DNA of 64,000 nucleotides from Paenibacillus tritici (GCF_013204885.1 NZ_JABMKX010000021.1:1-64000); one strand, 5' to 3'. Positions 35,844 to 44,788 are shown, counted from the stretch's first letter. The notes: generated by a model from the letters alone, not told the origin. Translations and numbers: made by a program.

Positions 35844-37271
35844 TCATTCATTCAAAACAATTTTGGATTTCAGACTTTCCTTCAGCGGGTTAGCCATCGG
35901 CTTCTGCGCAGCAAGATGTCCAAGCTCCTGCAGCAGCATCCGTGCAGCTCTGGCATTCTTCTTCTTCATCTTCAGCATCAGCCCCGGTGTCAGCTTGTCA
36001 TTATAGCTCCAGGCCGATTGCTCCGGTTCCCAGCGCATCAGATCACTGGCGAATACCGAGTTGCTGGCTTCTTCATAAAAGACCTCGGAAATCCGCGTCA
36101 GCCGCTTCTTCCCGTCCGGGACACTTTCCAGAATAAATACCAGCTCACAGGATTTCAGCGCTGAGATTAAATGCCCCTTCAGGCTGCCGCCAATCCGTGT
36201 AGATACGGCAAATGCCCCCTGATACGGAATATCCTCTGAATCTACAGTATGAAAGGTTCCTGTAATGCCGTCATAGCCCTTCTCTCCGCTCCACAGATAG
36301 AATTCCCATTCGTTATAGCGCATTTCCGTCATGTAGAGAATGTTCGGGTCATGCCGCAGGGACTCCACTCCGACCTCCATTAATTCTTCATTGGATGCCT
36401 GGATCGGGATGATCCGGTGGCCTTTAATCTGATACGGCAGAATCGACTCCGGATGCTTCTCAATCATGACTACTCCCATGCAGGAAGAGGAGCCCAGCAG
36501 CTGCTCACCGACAATCGTATTGGCAAAAGTGGTTTTGCCTGAGCCTACCGCCCCAGCGATAATCGTATTGCGGAACGTGCCTGTGAGGGCGCGGATCAGA
36601 TCAATCGCTTCTGCAGGAATACATTCCGTACCGGCCTGATCGTCAAGATCCAGGAATTCAACAACCTGACGCCGTAACGAGATGGTGGTGAAGCCCTCCC
36701 AGACCCGCGGCGAGACCCAGATGGCTAGACGGATGAACCGACCCGGCCAGAGGGGATCATCCATTTTGAATTCCACCGAAGGGTTATCCTTGTTCAGCTT
36801 CTTGTTCGGATCACTTTTCAGCAGAGAACGCTTAAGCTGCTCCACCCGGTCCAGCGAGGGCATCTCGTAAGGATAAGCGACAAACCTCCCTTGATGGTTA
36901 TAGAAAATCTGACGTCCGATCATCTGCAGTCCGGTTGATTCACTATAAGCACGGTCTGTAAACCAGCGGTAGGCGGGGCCAAAGCCCTTCCATTCATGAA
37001 ACAGCGCTTCTGCCGCTGTACGGTAAGCCTCCGGCACTTTGCCGGTAAACGGGGTCCGCCGCAGATATTTCTCAATCTCGTTCATGAAAAAGCTGACCGC
37101 CTGCGGATCACCAATCAGCGCCTTGGCATTCAGTTCGAAATAGCTGTCATCCTCACGTTCCAGCCCGGCGTTCATTTCATTTTTCATTTTTTGCAGGAAT
37201 CCGTAAAAGTCCTCTTTGCCTGGTGTGCTGGTACGCAGTACGCTCTGCTTCAGTGAGAAACCCTGTGTCAT
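35844..37271 (-). CDS. CpaF/TadA-family secretion ATPase (Tad-1)
   Basis: This 475-aa hexameric AAA+-like ATPase powers pilus assembly or secretion. It has an N-terminal helical domain (about 1-150), Walker A GAVGSGKTTFANT (about 240), an Asp-box/His-box region (YMTEMRYNEWEF and GTFHTVDSED) and a C-terminal domain. The Walker B and His boxes are noticeably degenerate compared with the second locus (VGEVRGAE, STGHSNS). It overlaps the cpaE-like gene by 4 bp (ATGA). It is less similar to canonical CpaF and probably belongs to a separate branch. Confidence 0.82.
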   Translation of the reverse strand: MTQGFSLKQSVLRTSTPGKEDFYGFLQKMKNEMNAGLEREDDSYFELNAKALIGDPQAVSFFMNEIEKYLRRTPFTGKVPEAYRTAAEALFHEWKGFGPAYRWFTDRAYSESTGLQMIGRQIFYNHQGRFVAYPYEMPSLDRVEQLKRSLLKSDPNKKLNKDNPSVEFKMDDPLWPGRFIRLAIWVSPRVWEGFTTISLRRQVVEFLDLDDQAGTECIPAEAIDLIRALTGTFRNTIIAGAVGSGKTTFANTIVGEQLLGSSSCMGVVMIEKHPESILPYQIKGHRIIPIQASNEELMEVGVESLRHDPNILYMTEMRYNEWEFYLWSGEKGYDGITGTFHTVDSEDIPYQGAFAVSTRIGGSLKGHLISALKSCELVFILESVPDGKKRLTRISEVFYEEASNSVFASDLMRWEPEQSAWSYNDKLTPGLMLKMKKKNARAARMLLQELGHLAAQKPMANPLKESLKSKIVLNE

Positions 37272-38338
37272 TGAAATATCCCCTTCTTGCGGACTTCGCG
37301 GGCAAGGCCCAGCGATACAAGCAAAGCATGGACCTTGTCGTCCGCTTGCTGAAGCTCCTTTTTGCCGAGCGGCAGGCTCTCCGGGAAAGATGGATAATGC
37401 GGAAGCTCCAGCAGAAGCTCGCAGCCGAGATGCAGGGCCAGATTCTTCGCTGAGGTCAGCTCCTCCACATTGCTGCGGTTAATAATCCACTGGAAGTCCT
37501 GCGGGTGCAGGTCCATATGCCCGGCCAGCTCCATAAGGGGCTGCAGCCTGTATTCATGCCGTGGATGCGTCACCATCATGCGCAGTACGGATTTCTGCAT
37601 ACCCACATACCAGGCGGCGCTCTCGGGAATCGATCCGAAATCCGCTATAACCACATCGGCACTCTCAATGGCGCTGGCCAGCAGATATTCGATCTCCTCT
37701 TCCTGGTAATCCTGCGCGCTAAGATAATCGAAGTTGCCAGGCAGATAAGCATAACCTTCCTGCTTCACCAATCCGTCAAAATCCTCAGCATGCAGCATTT
37801 TTCCGGTAATCCGCGGCCGCAGCCTGTCCAGACTAACCGCTGTCTTCCGGTCATGGCCCGGATCGTACAGATCAAGACCAAGCAATATCACCCGCAGACC
37901 TGAAGCGGCAATTCTCCTGGCGAACAGCTTGGCGATACTTGTACAGCCAATACCCGGTCCTGAGCCGAAGAATCCGACCAGATTACCGCTGTCTTTAAGC
38001 TCATCCTCCATGATGTAGCGCAGCTTATCTATGATAGCCGCCGAGGTCGAACGCGGGGGCATGAAGAAGATGCCCAGACCCTCACAGTGCATATGTATGG
38101 CCTGATACCCCCTCACTCCTTTTTGCAAATACATATACAAAATAGAAGAGTCAGGGTACCTCCCTCTCAGCTCACTTAAATCCGCCACCGGCACCTGCTC
38201 GCTTGTCACCATCAAGAGATGCCCTCCGGTATGTTCAGGCCCCGGCAGCACACTTTGTGCAATGACCGTAAATCCTGCAAGCTTAATTTCATTGATTGTC
38301 AGCTGATCAATTCCCAGACTGAATATTCTCAAGCTCAT
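37268..38338 (-). CDS. CpaE/TadZ-like ParA-family protein with degenerate P-loop (Tad-1)
   Basis: This 356-aa protein has an N-terminal receiver-like region (about 1-105) and a ParA/MinD-type domain (about 110-350). The P-loop reads GSGPGIGCTSIAKLF, in which the Walker A lysine (normally GKT/S) is replaced by Cys. Downstream Asp/Gly motifs (VILLGLDLYDPGHDR, VVIADFGSIPESA) are retained. TadZ proteins localise the Tad machine to a cell pole, and some bind ATP without hydrolysis. ATGA overlap couples it to cpaF. Confidence 0.75.
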   Translation of the reverse strand: MSLRIFSLGIDQLTINEIKLAGFTVIAQSVLPGPEHTGGHLLMVTSEQVPVADLSELRGRYPDSSILYMYLQKGVRGYQAIHMHCEGLGIFFMPPRSTSAAIIDKLRYIMEDELKDSGNLVGFFGSGPGIGCTSIAKLFARRIAASGLRVILLGLDLYDPGHDRKTAVSLDRLRPRITGKMLHAEDFDGLVKQEGYAYLPGNFDYLSAQDYQEEEIEYLLASAIESADVVIADFGSIPESAAWYVGMQKSVLRMMVTHPRHEYRLQPLMELAGHMDLHPQDFQWIINRSNVEELTSAKNLALHLGCELLLELPHYPSFPESLPLGKKELQQADDKVHALLVSLGLAREVRKKGIFQ

Positions 38339-38366
38339 CCTTCCTCCCTTCTGCTTCTGCTCCGCG

Positions 38367-39155
38367 CTACTCTACCCTTACAATCCATAGCTTCTTGCCC
38401 TGTTCGAGATAAGCACCCAGCAGCTCACCGTCGCTCTTCTTCAGCTTCAGCTCAGGTGCTGCCACCTTCCCGGTCGAAGTAAAGCGGTTATTGTTGTTGC
38501 CATTCTCTGAATCGAGTACATCATTGTTGTCTTCAGTACGCACATAGTTCACCGTCACTCCGCTTAAGAATACCTTGCGGGCCGGTACCTCGGGCGGAAC
38601 CTCTGCTTCCAGCAGGGAAGAAGCGTCTGAGGCCTTACTCCCTCCGGGAGTAGTTACAGATGCAGGTGCTGCTGCCGCCGGGCTGCTTCCCCGCCGCTCT
38701 TTAGCGGCCGGTTCACCTTCTACCAGATAGATATCCACCTTATCCCTGCTGCGGAGAGAACCGTTAATGGCATAGATAGCATCCTTGGGAATGGGGAAAA
38801 TCCCTTCATCCTGCTGCGGCTCCAGCTCGCTTACATCAACCAGCGATTCGGTCAGGATGCTTCCATCTGTCAGATTGACATTCGTAATCTTCCGTTCCAC
38901 CTGATCCAGGCTTGTGATGACCCCGGCCGGAATATCTTTGGTCTGCACGGAATCCAGATAGAGATTCTCCGCCTTAAGCTCATGATTCTTCGGCAGAAAC
39001 CCTCCGCTATCCACTTTAATTTTGACAACAGTCTGTGACAGCACATAAGGCTTGAAGTAGAGATCATAGCCGAGCAGTCCGCCGAAGCCGATGATCAGAA
39101 TGAGGCAAGCGAAGAAGTAATTGCGTTTCAATAAACGTCCGTGTGGTGTTGCCAA
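38367..39155 (-). CDS. CpaB-like SAF-domain membrane protein (Tad-1)
   Basis: This 262-aa protein has an N-terminal transmembrane helix (about 13-33) and a SAF-like domain (about 45-125; DIPAGVITSLDQVERKITNV, then LTDGSILTESLV), the layout of RcpC/CpaB periplasmic assembly factors. The C-terminal part contains an Ala/Pro/Ser-rich linker (about 165-200). The best start is a TTG at 39155 with GGGGG seven bases upstream; frames further upstream lack a ribosome binding site. It is the first gene of the Tad-1 transcription unit, 28 bp before the cpaE-like gene. Confidence 0.72.
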   Translation of the reverse strand: MATPHGRLLKRNYFFACLILIIGFGGLLGYDLYFKPYVLSQTVVKIKVDSGGFLPKNHELKAENLYLDSVQTKDIPAGVITSLDQVERKITNVNLTDGSILTESLVDVSELEPQQDEGIFPIPKDAIYAINGSLRSRDKVDIYLVEGEPAAKERRGSSPAAAAPASVTTPGGSKASDASSLLEAEVPPEVPARKVFLSGVTVNYVRTEDNNDVLDSENGNNNNRFTSTGKVAAPELKLKKSDGELLGAYLEQGKKLWIVRVE

Positions 39156-39323
39156 GCCCTTTACCCCCTTTGAATGTGATTTTGCACATAACAAAATACA
39201 CTTAGGATTAATATCCAAAATGTGGTAAAATGCTTTTTTACCTGTCATGGTGAGAAGTGTATTAGATTATCATGTGAGGTTGTCTAGCTTGAGGCTGCGG
39301 GAAGTTCCCGGCTGAAGATAATG

Positions 39324-39392
39324 TCCGGTAAAAGCCAGGCCGGAACGATGTGATGTACATTTGCTTTCGCATGTTCCCTGGCTTTTACCGGA
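39324..39392. other. Long inverted repeat between purU and Tad-1
   Basis: Sixteen-base perfect arms (39324-39339 and 39377-39392, core GTAAAAGCCAGG) enclose a second short inverted repeat (GGAAC with GTTCC). No T run follows on either strand. It could end purU transcription without a U tract, or be a small RNA or protein-binding cruciform. The remainder of 39156-39425 holds a smaller hairpin GGTAAAA/TTTTACC at 39224-39242. Confidence 0.5.
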
Positions 39393-39425
39393 GTGGTTGT
39401 AAGGCTAACTGAAGTAGTCCGCTGA

Positions 39426-40322
39426 TTAGTTAAATACTACTGTCTTGTTATGATGCACGAGAATTCTGTCCTCGATATGCCATTTCACGGCACGGGCCAG
39501 AACCACCCGCTCAATCGTACGTCCAATGCGCTTAAGCTCATTCACATCGTCGCTGTGGCTGACCCGCTGCACATCCTGCTCGATAATCGGTCCGCCGTCC
39601 AGCTCCTCGGTCACATAATGGGCAGTCGCCCCAATGATCTTGACTCCGCGCTGATAGGCCTGGGCGTAAGGCTTGCCGCCGACGAATGCGGGCAGGAACG
39701 AATGATGGATATTGATAATCCGGTGCCGGTAATGCTCGATGAACGAAGGAGAGATAATCTGCATATATCTGGCCAGAATGATCACATCAATATCTTCACC
39801 GATCACCTCAAGCTGGCGCTTCTCTGCTTCGGCCTTCGTCTCTGCCGTAACCGGAATATGATGGAACGGAATCCCGAAGGACTCTACATAAGCCTGCATA
39901 TCGGTGTGGTTACTGACAACAAGGGCAATATCCGCATCCAGATCACCGGCCTGCCACTGCCAGAGCAGCTCCACCAGACAATGATCCTCCTTGGAGACAA
40001 AGATCGCCAGCCGTTTCTTGTGGCTCACCTTGAAGATCTGCCAGTTCATCTTGAAGCGTTCGGCAACGCCGCCGAAGATCGTACGCACCTCTTCAATCCG
40101 CTCATCCAGCCCGAGCAGGTCAAACTCTATTCTCATGAAAAACATTCCGCCGTCCGGGTCCATCGTATATTGGTCCGACTGCACAATGTTCGCGCCATGC
40201 TGGTACAAAAAATGCGACACCGCCGCTACAATCCCCGGACCGTCAGGACAAGAAATGAGCATACGCGCCCGGTCAGGATGTTGTGTGCCTGATGAATGAT
40301 CTCTCTTCACATGTAATTCCAT
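39426..40322 (-). CDS. purU: Formyltetrahydrofolate deformylase
   Basis: This 298-aa enzyme hydrolyses 10-formyl-THF to formate and THF. It has an N-terminal ACT domain (ISCPDGPGIVAAVSHFLYQH) and a C-terminal formyltransferase-like domain with the catalytic motif INIHHSFLPAFVGGKPYAQA and the conserved ATAHYVTEELDGGPII. The length matches PurU. A ribosome binding site-like GGATGGACGGAG lies upstream. It is a stand-alone gene, 46 bp downstream of nfo. Confidence 0.95.
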   Translation of the reverse strand: MELHVKRDHSSGTQHPDRARMLISCPDGPGIVAAVSHFLYQHGANIVQSDQYTMDPDGGMFFMRIEFDLLGLDERIEEVRTIFGGVAERFKMNWQIFKVSHKKRLAIFVSKEDHCLVELLWQWQAGDLDADIALVVSNHTDMQAYVESFGIPFHHIPVTAETKAEAEKRQLEVIGEDIDVIILARYMQIISPSFIEHYRHRIINIHHSFLPAFVGGKPYAQAYQRGVKIIGATAHYVTEELDGGPIIEQDVQRVSHSDDVNELKRIGRTIERVVLARAVKWHIEDRILVHHNKTVVFN

Positions 40323-40368
40323 ATTTCTCCGTCCATCCTCTCATCTGTTAACGCAATCTGTTGTTTGA

Positions 40369-41496
40369 TTAGGCCTTCACGAGCAGCTGTTTGCCTGCCA
40401 GCCAGGCGATCAGCCGGTGATTAACGGCCTCCTCACTGAGCTGAGGGAATAATCCGGCGGCCATTACCTGATCATAGAGACGTTCCAGTGGTTCACGGGG
40501 ATCTGCCTTTTTGGCCTTCGCGTCGTTCTTCAGCAGTTCCCACACATCAAGAACATAACGGCGGGAATCCAGCTCCTGCTTGGCAAAAAAAGCATGCAGC
40601 TCTTCCAGCTCCTTCAGGAATTCCGCTCCGAAACGTTCAGAGACATTGCCGCGCAGCAAGGCGATTTCCACTTCATACATAGGACGGACCTTCTTCGCTT
40701 CTTTGCCGATCCAAGGCGTCTCCAGAATAAACGGCAGACCTGCCAGCGCCTCATGATGCACAACATTGTTGATTGCCTCGTAACCAATGTAGCCTGAGCC
40801 AATCGGAGTATGGCGGTCTTTGCCCGCTCCGCGCGGGTTCTTACTGTCATTGATGTGAATAACACCGAGACGCTCAAGGCCGACGGTGTCATCGAATTTC
40901 TTCAGCACCCCATCCAGATCGTTCACGATATCGTATCCGGCATCATGAATATGACAGGTGTCCAGACAAATGGACAGCCGCTCATTGAATTCGACCTTAT
41001 CAATAATAGAGGCAAGCTCCTCAAAGCTGCGGCCGACCTCCGTCCCCTTGCCGGCCATCGTCTCCAACGCGATGTGCACATCCGTCTCATTCGTACCGCC
41101 CAGCACCTCATTCAGTCCGTCTGCAATACGCTGAATGCCATATTCAGAATCCTTGTCGGTGAATGCACCCGGATGCAGAACAATATGCTTGACCTCAAGT
41201 GCATGGGTGCGGCGGATCTCCTCCTGCAGGAAATCTACTGCCAGCTGGTAGGTGTTTTCCTTATAGGAGCCCAGGTTAATAATGTAAGGAGCGTGAACCA
41301 CAATCTCCTCTACGCCATTCTCCCGCATCGCCAGCTTGCCTTCCTCAGGGAACATGGACTCAATTGGCTTACGGCGCGTATTTTGCGGCGCTCCCGTATA
41401 TATCATAAACGAGGTAGATCCGTACTCATTTGCTTCATTGGCCGCGCTCAAGAGACCCTTGTCCGCGCAGGACACATGTGAACCTATTTTCAGCAT
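40369..41496 (-). CDS. nfo: Deoxyribonuclease IV (endonuclease IV) with C-terminal extension
   Basis: This 375-aa AP endonuclease cleaves DNA at abasic sites in base excision repair. Trinuclear zinc ligands lie in VVHAPYIINLG, VLHPGAF, IALETMAGKGTEVG, CLDTCHIHDAGYD, VIHINDSKNPRG and HTPIGSGYIG, and the C-terminal ILETPW supplies the last Glu. Ordinary Nfo ends near residue 290; this protein has a further 85 mostly helical residues (LEELHAFFAKQELDSRR onward) with no recognised motif. AAGAGGGAAA precedes the ATG. Confidence 0.93.
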   Translation of the reverse strand: MLKIGSHVSCADKGLLSAANEANEYGSTSFMIYTGAPQNTRRKPIESMFPEEGKLAMRENGVEEIVVHAPYIINLGSYKENTYQLAVDFLQEEIRRTHALEVKHIVLHPGAFTDKDSEYGIQRIADGLNEVLGGTNETDVHIALETMAGKGTEVGRSFEELASIIDKVEFNERLSICLDTCHIHDAGYDIVNDLDGVLKKFDDTVGLERLGVIHINDSKNPRGAGKDRHTPIGSGYIGYEAINNVVHHEALAGLPFILETPWIGKEAKKVRPMYEVEIALLRGNVSERFGAEFLKELEELHAFFAKQELDSRRYVLDVWELLKNDAKAKKADPREPLERLYDQVMAAGLFPQLSEEAVNHRLIAWLAGKQLLVKA

Positions 41497-41666
41497 GCCT
41501 ATTTCCCTCTTTCCTTCACGAATTAACCCTTATTCTACCGTGATCGGGAGAATAAATCTAGGCAAGCCCGGAGAGGCTGCTTTGGCTTCGCAAAACTTGG
41601 GAAATACGCTATACTCAAGATAAGTAAAGGAAAGTGACAATCATCATTGTCAAAGGCGGTGTAACC

Positions 41667-42131
41667 ATGCATTTTCATTCACCCTCAAGCCTGTTATCCA
41701 CGGGACCAAGCAATTGGTTTATGAATTCCATCGCATTTTGGACGTTTTTACTGCTGGGCTGTATGTGCATCGGCGGCTACTTTATGTTCCGCAAATTCCT
41801 GAAGGTACTGCCCAAGGCTGACGGCAAATCCAAGCTGGACTGGCAGAATTACTGGGTAGAACGCAGCCGGCCGCTATGGAGCGACGAGATGAAGGCTTTT
41901 CTGGACCAGCTTGTACAGCCTGTGCCTACCCCCTTCCGAGACATTGCCAAGCATTCCATTGCTGCCGAGATCGGCAAGCTTGCCGTGGAGAGCGATGCGC
42001 CGGAGGTCACCCGTGAGCACTGCATCAAAGGCTATATTATCGCCACACCTCGGCGCGACAACAGATTCCTGGTCACCTTTCTGGAAAAGAACGGCATCGA
42101 CTACGCTCCCTACAAACATCTGGTCAAATAA
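41667..42131 (+). CDS. DUF2621-family membrane protein
   Basis: This 154-aa protein has one transmembrane helix (about 20-38, FWTFLLLGCMCIGGYFMF) and a cytoplasmic domain with the pattern WLE-type helices (FLDQLVQPVPTPFRDIAKHS, then IAAEIGKLA), like DUF2621 (Bacillus YneK). The domain also resembles the C-terminal helical domain of light-independent protochlorophyllide reductase subunits (PCP_red); this is resemblance only. The function is unknown. AAAGGCGG upstream supports the ATG at 41667. Confidence 0.72.
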   Translation: MHFHSPSSLLSTGPSNWFMNSIAFWTFLLLGCMCIGGYFMFRKFLKVLPKADGKSKLDWQNYWVERSRPLWSDEMKAFLDQLVQPVPTPFRDIAKHSIAAEIGKLAVESDAPEVTREHCIKGYIIATPRRDNRFLVTFLEKNGIDYAPYKHLVK

Positions 42132-42171
42132 GTTACTTCACTACCGGGCGTCCAGAACAGGAGGAATCCCT

Positions 42172-43074
42172 ATGAAATATATCATATGCGGAGGCAGCGG
42201 ATTCATTGGCATTGAGCTTACGGAATATTGGCTGAATAGCGGACATCAGATTATCAGTGTCGGCCGCCGGCTCCCGGAGAATAAGCTGGCACATCCGGGT
42301 CTGAGCTATCTTACCTGGGACAGCCTCGAATCAAATCCAGAAGCTGCCGAGGGTGCAGATGCACTGATTAACCTGGCCGGAGCTTCACTCAGCCAGCGCT
42401 GGACTCCGAAGGGTAAGCAGGCCATTATGACATCCCGGCTTGAAACCGTTACCGCTGCCGGGAAGCTGCTGAATTCCCTTCAGCATAAACCCCAGATCAT
42501 CATCCAGTCTTCTGCCGTCGCCATCTATGGTACTTCACTGCAGGATACTTATAACGAAGCTTCTCCTGTCCGTGTTGTGGACTTCCCTTCAGAAGTCGTC
42601 AAGACCTGGGAGGAGGCTGCTGATGAAGCATACCAGGGTGTAAGGCTGGTCAAGCTGCGCACAGGTGTCGTACTCGGCAATGAGAGCGGTGCTTTTCCCA
42701 AAATGAAGCTGCCTTACTCGCTTGGCTTCGGCGGCAAAATCGGCACCGGCAAGCAGTGGATGTCCTGGATTCACCTCACAGATATCGTCCGGCTCATTGA
42801 ATTCTGCATTCTTCATCCCGAGCTGGAAGGTCCGGTCAATGCCACGGCTCCACAGCCCGTCACCAATGAACAGTTCGGAAGAATGATCGGTAAAGTCTAC
42901 CATCGTCCGCATTGGTTTCCTCTCCCTGCCTTTCTGCTGAAGACCGCTGTAGGTGAACTGTCAGAGATTCTGCTGGAGGGCCAGCGTGTGCTGCCTTCCA
43001 AAGCGATCAACCATGGGTTCACATTCACCTACCCGACACTTCAGCCTGCACTGGAGCAATTAAGAACCCAGTAG
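42172..43074 (+). CDS. TIGR01777-family NAD(P)-binding epimerase
   Basis: This 300-aa short-chain dehydrogenase-like protein starts with the Rossmann motif ICGGSGFIGIEL. Family hallmarks are ALINLAGASLSQRWTPKGKQ, SSAVAIYGT, VKLRTGVVLGNESGAFPKM and GTGKQWMSWIHLTDIV, all typical of TIGR01777 (YfhF-like) proteins. The C-terminal DUF1731-like tail (LPAFLLKTAVGELSEILLEG, then VLPSKA) is complete. The substrate is unknown. AGGAGG lies seven bases before the ATG at 42172, 40 bp after the DUF2621 gene, probably in one operon. Confidence 0.92.
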   Translation: MKYIICGGSGFIGIELTEYWLNSGHQIISVGRRLPENKLAHPGLSYLTWDSLESNPEAAEGADALINLAGASLSQRWTPKGKQAIMTSRLETVTAAGKLLNSLQHKPQIIIQSSAVAIYGTSLQDTYNEASPVRVVDFPSEVVKTWEEAADEAYQGVRLVKLRTGVVLGNESGAFPKMKLPYSLGFGGKIGTGKQWMSWIHLTDIVRLIEFCILHPELEGPVNATAPQPVTNEQFGRMIGKVYHRPHWFPLPAFLLKTAVGELSEILLEGQRVLPSKAINHGFTFTYPTLQPALEQLRTQ

Positions 43075-43075
43075 G

Positions 43076-44749
43076 TTAGGCAGTGTGAAATGTGTAGCAC
43101 CCCCTAACAATTGTGAACACAGCCCCTTCGGTCAGCGGGTATTCTTTATAGGGAACCATCGTCTCACCTGCAAGAAACGTACCATTCCTGGAGTCCAAAT
43201 CCTTCAGAATGTATCCTCCCGGGCCTCTGGAGATTTCAGCATGGACCCGTGAGGCTCCTTCTGACTTCTCTACATACTGGGCCACCTCTGATGAGCGTCC
43301 GATAATGAAGCTGGGACGGTTCAGCTCAATTCTCTCCGGGACTCCGCTCTCATCTGAATCGGTTCTTTCCAGATAAGGCCCTGTACGGCCGGCTAGGGGT
43401 GGCCCGCTGCCTGTACCCTGTTCAGGTTCACGGGTCAGCAGTGCCGTAGCCATTGCCGTCTCCTTCTTCTGGGGCCTGCTCCCGGCTATCCCAGCCGATG
43501 CCTGTTGGCTGCTGGCCGATTTGCCTGTGAAGCCATTGGCTGCTACATCAGCTAATTGTTGCTGAACTACCGGATTCCTGCCGAAATCCCACTCCAGTTC
43601 GCTTCTCAGCTTCCGCTTCCGGGCTGCACCACTATAATCCTCTTCCGCAGCTTCCAAGTCTTCCTCAGCTTCGCCCCATGCCACTCTTCCACTCCATACC
43701 AGCCAGCCTAAAGTTGCAAGAATCAGAGTACCCGCAGCACAGACTATGAGCCACAACGTCCCGGGATCATGTAAATAGAGAAACTTCCATAGCAGTGCAT
43801 CACACAGGACGGCCCCCAGCAATACATATGTCCTATAAGGACTACTAGGCCTGTCCGCAGCCTGAATGGCTCTCAGTGGTTGGTCCGTTGCCGTCTGCCC
43901 ACCGGTCGCACCCTCCTTCCGCTTCAGCTGCGGCGTACCGCTCATCCAAGGAGCCGGATTAAGCATCGAGCCAGAAGACAGCGCCTGATTATCTCCTTGT
44001 CCACGCGGGGACGCTGCGGCCGCCGGGAACTCCCTTGCCGGTTCTGCCATGCTGCGGAGCGGAGGCTGTACCCAATCTATCCTGTTTCCTGATCCGGCAG
44101 CAGAGGTACCCGCCCCAGCTACCTGGCTCCCATGGACAGGCTCCGCTGCTTCAGCATGGACCTTATGATTGTTCGCTCCCGTCAGCAGTTCCGCCAAAAG
44201 CTCCTTAAGCCCTGCCGGACTGAAGGTATCCTCCCCGCAATATTGCAGCAACCGCTGGATACCGTCACCGGACAATTCCTGAAGCGCAGCCATGAAGACC
44301 ATGATCAGCGATTTCAATGCTTCACCCGGTCTTAGTGAAGGCTCCGTACGTTGCAGCGGAATATAAGTCAGGAATACCTTGCCGCTGCTGAGCGGGCCTT
44401 CAATAAAGATAAAGTCCTCATGGAGCGCATACTGCTCTGTACGCAGCATATATAACTGCCCCTCCTCCATTCCGGCAGCGATCTGCAGCAGCAGTCCGAA
44501 GAACTCCATCATGCTGAGCTTCTCACTCTTAAGTAATGCCCCCAGCATCTTCCGCTTGGAAACCTTATACTCCAGTGTTACCTGTAAATCTATCTCTCTG
44601 AGGAGCAGCCGCAGATGATGCGGAATACCGCTATTCATCAGCATCCGGGCCTGCACCATATTGAGCTCTCCTGCGCTGAGTCCTGCGGATCTGCCCAACA
44701 GCATAGTTATTCCGTCCTGCTGGATGAAATCACGTTCCAGTCCATACAA
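43076..44749 (-). CDS. FHA-domain membrane protein of the Tad-2 locus (DUF6382-like N terminus)
   Basis: This 557-aa protein has an N-terminal DUF6382-like globular region (about 1-190), a Ser/Gly-rich linker (about 195-305), two transmembrane helices (about 310-358), a second polar linker and a C-terminal FHA domain (about 475-555) with FIIGRSSEVAQYV, SRVHAEIS and DLDSRNGTFLAGE, which binds phosphothreonine. FHA proteins often link Ser/Thr kinase signalling to secretion machinery. It is the last gene of the Tad-2 unit, 39 bp after the prepilin peptidase gene, and its stop is 1 bp from the convergent epimerase gene. Confidence 0.82.
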   Translation of the reverse strand: MYGLERDFIQQDGITMLLGRSAGLSAGELNMVQARMLMNSGIPHHLRLLLREIDLQVTLEYKVSKRKMLGALLKSEKLSMMEFFGLLLQIAAGMEEGQLYMLRTEQYALHEDFIFIEGPLSSGKVFLTYIPLQRTEPSLRPGEALKSLIMVFMAALQELSGDGIQRLLQYCGEDTFSPAGLKELLAELLTGANNHKVHAEAAEPVHGSQVAGAGTSAAGSGNRIDWVQPPLRSMAEPAREFPAAAASPRGQGDNQALSSGSMLNPAPWMSGTPQLKRKEGATGGQTATDQPLRAIQAADRPSSPYRTYVLLGAVLCDALLWKFLYLHDPGTLWLIVCAAGTLILATLGWLVWSGRVAWGEAEEDLEAAEEDYSGAARKRKLRSELEWDFGRNPVVQQQLADVAANGFTGKSASSQQASAGIAGSRPQKKETAMATALLTREPEQGTGSGPPLAGRTGPYLERTDSDESGVPERIELNRPSFIIGRSSEVAQYVEKSEGASRVHAEISRGPGGYILKDLDSRNGTFLAGETMVPYKEYPLTEGAVFTIVRGCYTFHTA

Positions 44750-44788
44750 ACTCCCTCACCTCCTGAGCTGACAATAATAAGCTTGATG

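Noticed and set aside
39224..39242. ComK-like AAAA-N5-TTTT half-site upstream of the Tad-1 cpaB-like gene
   Set aside because: Only one half-box is present and the sequence is also a simple inverted repeat GGTAAAA/TTTTACC, so it is not evidence for competence control.
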